A DNA stretch of 43,748 nucleotides from an uncultured Acetatifactor sp. Lineage in GTDB: Bacteria > Bacillota > Clostridia > Lachnospirales > Lachnospiraceae. Positions 39,966-43,748 of this stretch are shown in pieces (positions within the stretch are counted from its first letter, which is position 1; every line of letters begins with the position of its first letter). The translations under genes were made by a program, and so were the position numbers. Below the pieces are notes generated by a model. It searched no databases. It had not been told where the DNA came from and was given only the letters and a program-made list of their open reading frames with translations. The stretch covers positions 1,560-45,307 of the forward strand of contig CAJUAB010000035.1 in the NCBI GenBank assembly GCA_910583845.1. The letters are read 5' to 3'.

Positions 39966-40607
39966 CTACTTCAAAATGGAAACAATCTCCTCAAATACAT
40001 CCTTCATATCCGCCGTGCCGTCCACTGTTCTGAGTACGCCTTTAGCGGTATAAAAGTCGATCAGGGGCTGGGTCTGCTCATGGTATACCTTCAGACGGTT
40101 CTGCACGGTCTCAGGCTTGTCATCGTCACGCAGCACCAACGCCTGCCCGCAGTGATCACAGATGCCCTCCTGTCTGGGGGGAATATGCTCCACATGGTAG
40201 GTCGCGCCGCAGGAGAGGCACGCCCGTCTGCCGGACATTCTTCTCACAATGTTTTCATCGGGCACATCCACATTGATGGCATAGTCAATGGCCTCTCCCA
40301 GCCCGGCCAGTGCTTTGTCCAGCACCTCCGCCTGAGGAATCGTGCGGGGAAAACCGTCCAGCACATAACCGTTCTTACAGTCCTCCTGGGCCACCCGGTC
40401 GAGCAGAATCTTAACGGTCAGTTCGTCCGGCACCAGCAGCCCCTGGTCCATGTACTTCTTGGCCTCCATCCCCAGCTGTGTTCCATTCTTGATATTCGCT
40501 CTGAAAATATCTCCCGTTGAAATATGAGGAATCTGATATTTCTCCGCGATCATTTTAGCCTGTGTGCCTTTTCCCGCGCCGGGCGCTCCCAACATAATTA
40601 TCTTCAT
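39966..40607 (-). CDS. adk: Adenylate kinase (zinc-lid form)
   Basis: 213 aa from the ATG at 40607, directly after AAGGAGG; the open frame to 40742 is an extension through a repeat. P-loop MLGAPGAGKGTQAKM, NMP-binding DGFPRTIPQAEVLD, and a LID with CLSCG and CDHCG cysteine pairs, so it binds zinc as in many Gram-positives. Balances ATP, ADP and AMP. Lies 192 bp after secY with a hairpin repeat in the gap, which might separate their transcription. Confidence 0.97.
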   Translation of the reverse strand: MKIIMLGAPGAGKGTQAKMIAEKYQIPHISTGDIFRANIKNGTQLGMEAKKYMDQGLLVPDELTVKILLDRVAQEDCKNGYVLDGFPRTIPQAEVLDKALAGLGEAIDYAINVDVPDENIVRRMSGRRACLSCGATYHVEHIPPRQEGICDHCGQALVLRDDDKPETVQNRLKVYHEQTQPLIDFYTAKGVLRTVDGTADMKDVFEEIVSILK

Positions 40608-40687
40608 ATTAACCTCCTTATGTCCATACCTTTCCATTTTACCTGCTTCACACGCTGTTTGCAATACAAATCTTCCGCTTTTACACC

Positions 40688-40747
40688 AGAGCGCGTTTGA
40701 AAAATGCTTTCTGCCGGATGGCAGGAATGATTTTTCAAACACGCTCT
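40688..40747. repeat. Dispersed repeat family, copy C (compact hairpin)
   Basis: Arms AGAGCGCGTTTGAAAAAT (40688-40705) and ATTTTTCAAACACGCTCT (40730-40747) are complementary except for one G-U pair, and the centre CTGCCGGATGGCAG also pairs, so almost all 60 nt fold into one hairpin. It corresponds to the joined ends of copies A and B. It lies between secY and adk and could act as a stability element or weak terminator. Confidence 0.8.
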
Positions 40748-40799
40748 AAAAAGACGCCCTCTATGACCAGAATCATGGGAAAGCGCCTTTCCTGTTTTA

Positions 40800-42113
40800 T
40801 TAATCATTCAAAAAGCCCTTATAATTCCGCACCAGCATCTGGGATTCCACCTGCTTCATGGTCTCCAGAATCACGCTGACGATAATGATCAGGCTGGTTC
40901 CGCCAAAAGAAATATGAGCACCGAACAGACCGCTGAAAATAAACGGCAGAATGGCGATTACCACCAGGCCCACGGCGCCGATAAAAATCAGATAGTTCAG
41001 CACTCTTGTCAGATAATCGCTGGTGGGCTTGCCCGGTCTGATACCCGGAATAAAGCCGCCCTGTCTCTTCATATTATCCGCCACCATCAGAGGATTAAAG
41101 GTGATGGATGTATAGAAGTACGCAAAAAAGATTACCAGCAGAATATATACGATCATACCAATTGTGTAGATCGGCTGGGCTTTGTTGCACCAGTAGTTCT
41201 GGTTCAGATATTTGAGCACCTCTCCCCAGAAACCGGTTCCCTGATAGCCCACAAAGCTACAGATGATAATGGGAGTCTGCATAATGGAAGAGGCAAAGAT
41301 TACCGGGATTACTCCGGAGGTATTGACCTTCAACGGGATATTGGATGTCTGTCCGCCGACCATCTTCCTGCCCTGTACTTTCTTCGCGTACTGGACGGGA
41401 ATTTTGCGCACACCCGCGTTCAATATGATTACCAGCACCACCATCAGCAGAATGACCGCTATGATAATACAGGCAGCCAGCACGGCTGTGGCCGGCGCTT
41501 TGCCAAACACAAACTGATCAAACAGATTGGCAAGATCCTGAGGCAGACGGGACACGATATTGATCACCAGCACAATGGAAATACCGTTTCCGATTCCCTT
41601 CTCGGTAATTCTCTCGCCGATCCACATCATAAAGGCGCTGCCCGCGGTAAGCGCGGCAATACAGGTAATTACATTGACCGCGTTGTAATTTACAAGCAGT
41701 CCCTGTCTGCCGAAACCGATGGACATTGCGGCGGCCTGTACCACGGCCAGTACCACTGTCACGTATCTGGTGATGGAAGCGATTTTCTTTCTTCCGTCTT
41801 CACCGTCCCGCTGCATCTCCTCCAGCTTCGGAATGGCGATCGTCAAAAGCTGCATAATGATGGAGGACGTAATATAGGGACTGATGTTCAACGCCAGAAT
41901 GGACATATTCAGGAACGAACCGCCCGTTATCGCGTTAAAAAAGCTAAATGCATCACCGGTCTGCTGTTCAAACCAGGTTGAGAAATAAGTCCTGTCCACG
42001 CCCGGCACAGGCAGCTGTGACCCCAGACGGATCACAACCAGCATTGCCAGCGTAAAAAGGATTTTGCTCCTTATCTCTTTGATTTTGAATGCATTCTTTA
42101 AGGTTGTCAGCAT
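40800..42113 (-). CDS. secY: Protein translocase subunit SecY
   Basis: 437 aa with ten hydrophobic segments. The pore-forming subunit of the Sec channel in the cytoplasmic membrane. Landmarks: RLGSQLPVPGVDRTYFS, NMSILALNISPYITSSIIMQLL as adjoining motifs with the plug and lateral-gate region, GERITEKGIGNGISI, VQYAKKVQGRKMVGGQTSNIPLKVN as adjoining motifs, NMKRQGGFIPGIRPGKPT, and a C-terminal SQMLVRNYKGFL. Start codon overlaps the rplO stop by 1 nt (TGATG). Confidence 0.97.
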   Translation of the reverse strand: MLTTLKNAFKIKEIRSKILFTLAMLVVIRLGSQLPVPGVDRTYFSTWFEQQTGDAFSFFNAITGGSFLNMSILALNISPYITSSIIMQLLTIAIPKLEEMQRDGEDGRKKIASITRYVTVVLAVVQAAAMSIGFGRQGLLVNYNAVNVITCIAALTAGSAFMMWIGERITEKGIGNGISIVLVINIVSRLPQDLANLFDQFVFGKAPATAVLAACIIIAVILLMVVLVIILNAGVRKIPVQYAKKVQGRKMVGGQTSNIPLKVNTSGVIPVIFASSIMQTPIIICSFVGYQGTGFWGEVLKYLNQNYWCNKAQPIYTIGMIVYILLVIFFAYFYTSITFNPLMVADNMKRQGGFIPGIRPGKPTSDYLTRVLNYLIFIGAVGLVVIAILPFIFSGLFGAHISFGGTSLIIIVSVILETMKQVESQMLVRNYKGFLND

Positions 42114-42553
42114 CAGATCACCTCAGCAGTTCCACCAAGTGCCTCAATCTTCTCCTTTGCGGACGCGCTGTACGCATTTACCTTCACGTTGAGTTTCTTG
42201 GTAAGTTCTCCGTTTCCGAGTATCTTCACGCCATCTCTGGGATTCTTGATTACTCCTGCTTCCTTCAATGCCTGAACATCAATGGTGGCGCCTTCCTCAA
42301 AACGCTCTAAAACGCTGACATTGATCGCCACAATCTCCTTGGTGTTCCTGTTCTTGAACCCTCTCTTGGGGATACGTCTGTATAAAGGCATCTGGCCGCC
42401 TTCAAAACCGATCCTGGGAGCTCCGGAACGGGCTTTCTGGCCCTTGTGTCCCTTGCCGGCGGTCTTACCGTTTCCTGAACCGTGTCCACGACCTCTTCTA
42501 AAATTATCGCTCTTTTTAGAGCCTTCCGCAGGTCTTAAATTGGATAATTCCAT
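42113..42553 (-). CDS. rplO: 50S ribosomal protein L15
   Basis: 146 aa. Binds 23S rRNA during late assembly. Features: the glycine-rich GRGHGSGNGKTAGKGHKGQK region, GFEGGQMPLYRRIPKRGF, and a C-terminal VNAYSASAKEKIEALGG. Preceded by rpmD with 18 bp between; GGAGG lies before the start codon. Confidence 0.97.
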   Translation of the reverse strand: MELSNLRPAEGSKKSDNFRRGRGHGSGNGKTAGKGHKGQKARSGAPRIGFEGGQMPLYRRIPKRGFKNRNTKEIVAINVSVLERFEEGATIDVQALKEAGVIKNPRDGVKILGNGELTKKLNVKVNAYSASAKEKIEALGGTAEVI

Positions 42554-42571
42554 CTTGACACCTCCTTCTCC

Positions 42572-42763
42572 TTATGCTTCCACTTCTTCTACTTTTAACA
42601 AGTGACCCACCTGACGAATCTGGCCTCTGGTAGCCGCATTATCAGGAAGGACAACAGAATGATTCAGCTTTCTCAGTCCCATGGACTCAACTGTTTTTCT
42701 GTTCTTGGGAACAGCACCGATGGTGGACTTTACCAAAGTCACCTTTAACATCTTATCTGCCAT
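42572..42763 (-). CDS. rpmD: 50S ribosomal protein L30
   Basis: 63 aa with GAAAGGAGAAGG before the ATG. Features: LKVTLVKSTIGAVPKNRKTV, SMGLRKLNHSVVLPDNAATR and GQIRQVGHLLKVEEV. Usual length for a bacterial L30 and in its usual place between rpsE and rplO. Confidence 0.96.
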   Translation of the reverse strand: MADKMLKVTLVKSTIGAVPKNRKTVESMGLRKLNHSVVLPDNAATRGQIRQVGHLLKVEEVEA

Positions 42764-42794
42764 GATTTCTTCCTTCTCCTTTCACGCCCTCCGC

Positions 42795-43304
42795 TTAAGC
42801 ATAGATCTCGTCCACGGACTTACCGCGGTTTCTTGCCACCTCTTCGGGAGACTTCAGCTGGCTTAAGCCGCTGATCGTTGCCAGAACCACGTTCTGCTTA
42901 TTGTTGGAGCCCAGAGACTTGGTACGGATGTTCTTGATACCGGCCAGCTCACAGACGATACGGGCAGGACCACCTGCGATAATACCGGTACCTTCGGGAG
43001 CTCTCTTCAGCAGCACGTTGGAAGAACCGTACTTTCCGATGAAATCATGTGTGATGGAATTGTTCTCGTCCATAGCGATAGTTACGAGGTGCTTCATGGC
43101 GTCTTCCTTGCCCTTGCGGATCGCTTCGGGAATTTCTACAGCCTTGCCCAGTCCCGCGCCTACATGACCGTTGCCGTCGCCCACTACCACCAGCGCGGTA
43201 AAACGCATGTTACGTCCGCCCTTTACTGTCTTGGCAACACGCTTGATAACGACAACTTTATCATTCAACTCTAACTGGCTTGCATCTATGATTGTCTGTT
43301 TCAT
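42795..43304 (-). CDS. rpsE: 30S ribosomal protein S5
   Basis: 169 aa. Located at the mRNA entry site; involved in decoding accuracy. Features: VVVIKRVAKTVKGGRNMRFTAL as adjoining motifs, VVGDGNGHVGAGLGKAVEIP, RAPEGTGIIAGGPARIVCEL and a C-terminal SPEEVARNRGKSVDEI. Spacing to rplR is 17 bp. Confidence 0.97.
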   Translation of the reverse strand: MKQTIIDASQLELNDKVVVIKRVAKTVKGGRNMRFTALVVVGDGNGHVGAGLGKAVEIPEAIRKGKEDAMKHLVTIAMDENNSITHDFIGKYGSSNVLLKRAPEGTGIIAGGPARIVCELAGIKNIRTKSLGSNNKQNVVLATISGLSQLKSPEEVARNRGKSVDEIYA

Positions 43305-43321
43305 GATATTTCCTTCCTTTC

Positions 43322-43690
43322 CTAGAATTCCAAGCCAGCTTCTCTGGCTGCGTCAGCTAATGCCGCGATTTTGCCCTGGTATATAAAGCCGCCTCTGTCA
43401 AAAACAACTTTCGTAATACCCTTCTCAACAGCTCTCTTACCGATGACTGTCCCTAAATATGCTGCCGCGTCAACGTTATTGGTCTTTTCAAGCTCCGCCT
43501 TGACCGCTTTCTCAAGCGTGGACGCGGATACCAGTGTGTGTCCGACCGTATCGTCGATAATTTGAGCATACATATGATTATTGCTTCTGAATACCGCAAG
43601 ACGAGGTCTCTCAGCAGTGCCACTGAAACGGTTTCGAACTCTCATGTGCTTTTTAACACGAACTTCCTGTCTGGATTCCTTACTAACCAT
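43322..43690 (-). CDS. rplR: 50S ribosomal protein L18
   Basis: 122 aa from the second ATG (43690), which is 9 nt from AAGGAG; the first ATG at 43696 is only 3 nt away. Binds 5S rRNA with L5. Features: VRVKKHMRVRNRFSGTAERP, RLAVFRSNNHMYAQIIDD, VGTVIGKRAVEKGI-type segment (here LGTVIGKRAVEKGI) and VVFDRGGFIYQGKIAALADA. Confidence 0.97.
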   Translation of the reverse strand: MVSKESRQEVRVKKHMRVRNRFSGTAERPRLAVFRSNNHMYAQIIDDTVGHTLVSASTLEKAVKAELEKTNNVDAAAYLGTVIGKRAVEKGITKVVFDRGGFIYQGKIAALADAAREAGLEF

Positions 43691-43710
43691 TTTCATACTC
43701 TCCTTATCTG

Positions 43711-43748
43711 TTATTTCTTACCGGTCTTACCAACTTTACGTCTGATCG
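43711..43748 (-). CDS. rplF: 50S ribosomal protein L6, 3' end only
   Basis: Only the last 11 codons and stop lie in the window; they read IRRKVGKTGKK, the normal C-terminus of bacterial L6. Position directly before rplR fits the spc operon. The rest of the gene lies beyond the window edge. Confidence 0.9.
   Translation of the reverse strand, partial: IRRKVGKTGKK

Overview
The window looks like a chromosomal segment of a motile, low-GC Gram-positive Clostridia, most likely a Lachnospiraceae member. The support is the ribosomal-protein order, an L17 with the internal insertion I associate with Lachnospiraceae, an adenylate kinase with a four-cysteine lid, a small flagellin, and SigA-type TTGACA/TATAAT and SigD-type TAAA-N15-CCGATAT promoters. 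No tRNA, rRNA or CRISPR array was seen.

Region 1 (1-11.7 kb, + strand) is a tightly packed surface-glycan operon that enters from outside the window. It encodes two CDP-glycerol glycerophosphotransferase-like proteins, a methyltransferase, a UDP-GlcNAc 2-epimerase, three family-2 glycosyltransferases and a three-domain fusion (Rossmann, alpha/alpha-toroid, methyltransferase). A small Rossmann-like 'GAG' module recurs on five of these proteins. Region 2 (11.8-20.7 kb, - strand) has an Rpn-type nuclease gene with a hairpin leader, a decayed CgeB-like glycosyltransferase, four tandem LicD-type phosphotransferases that share an extra C-terminal domain, and a 269-residue flagellin. The flagellin has two tandem SigD promoters and a CsrA-style leader hairpin. 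Side by side, regions 1 and 2 suggest that flagellin, or another surface polymer, carries a glycan with phosphodiester-linked substituents (inference).

Region 3 (20.7-26.8 kb) is gene-poor and repeat-rich. It has two paralogous XRE regulators with the same near-palindromic site over their promoters, a 31-bp tandem repeat array, a palindromic set of a 24-bp motif, a dispersed hairpin repeat family, a probable type III toxin-antitoxin locus (RNA, terminator, ToxN-like toxin), the rplM-rpsI operon, and a small transcript with two tiny ORFs behind strong ribosome binding sites.

Region 4 (26.8-43.7 kb, mostly - strand) is the conserved ribosomal segment read right to left: rplF (3' end), rplR, rpsE, rpmD, rplO, secY, adk, map, a KOW-domain gene, infA, rpmJ, rpsM, rpsK, rpsD, rpoA and rplQ, then ecfA1, ecfA2, ecfT and truA. 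The usual rplQ-ecfA1-ecfA2-ecfT-truA-rplM-rpsI order is broken twice: by an M15/VanY-type peptidase on the opposite strand after rplQ, and by an MBOAT plus SGNH-like O-acyltransferase pair after truA.
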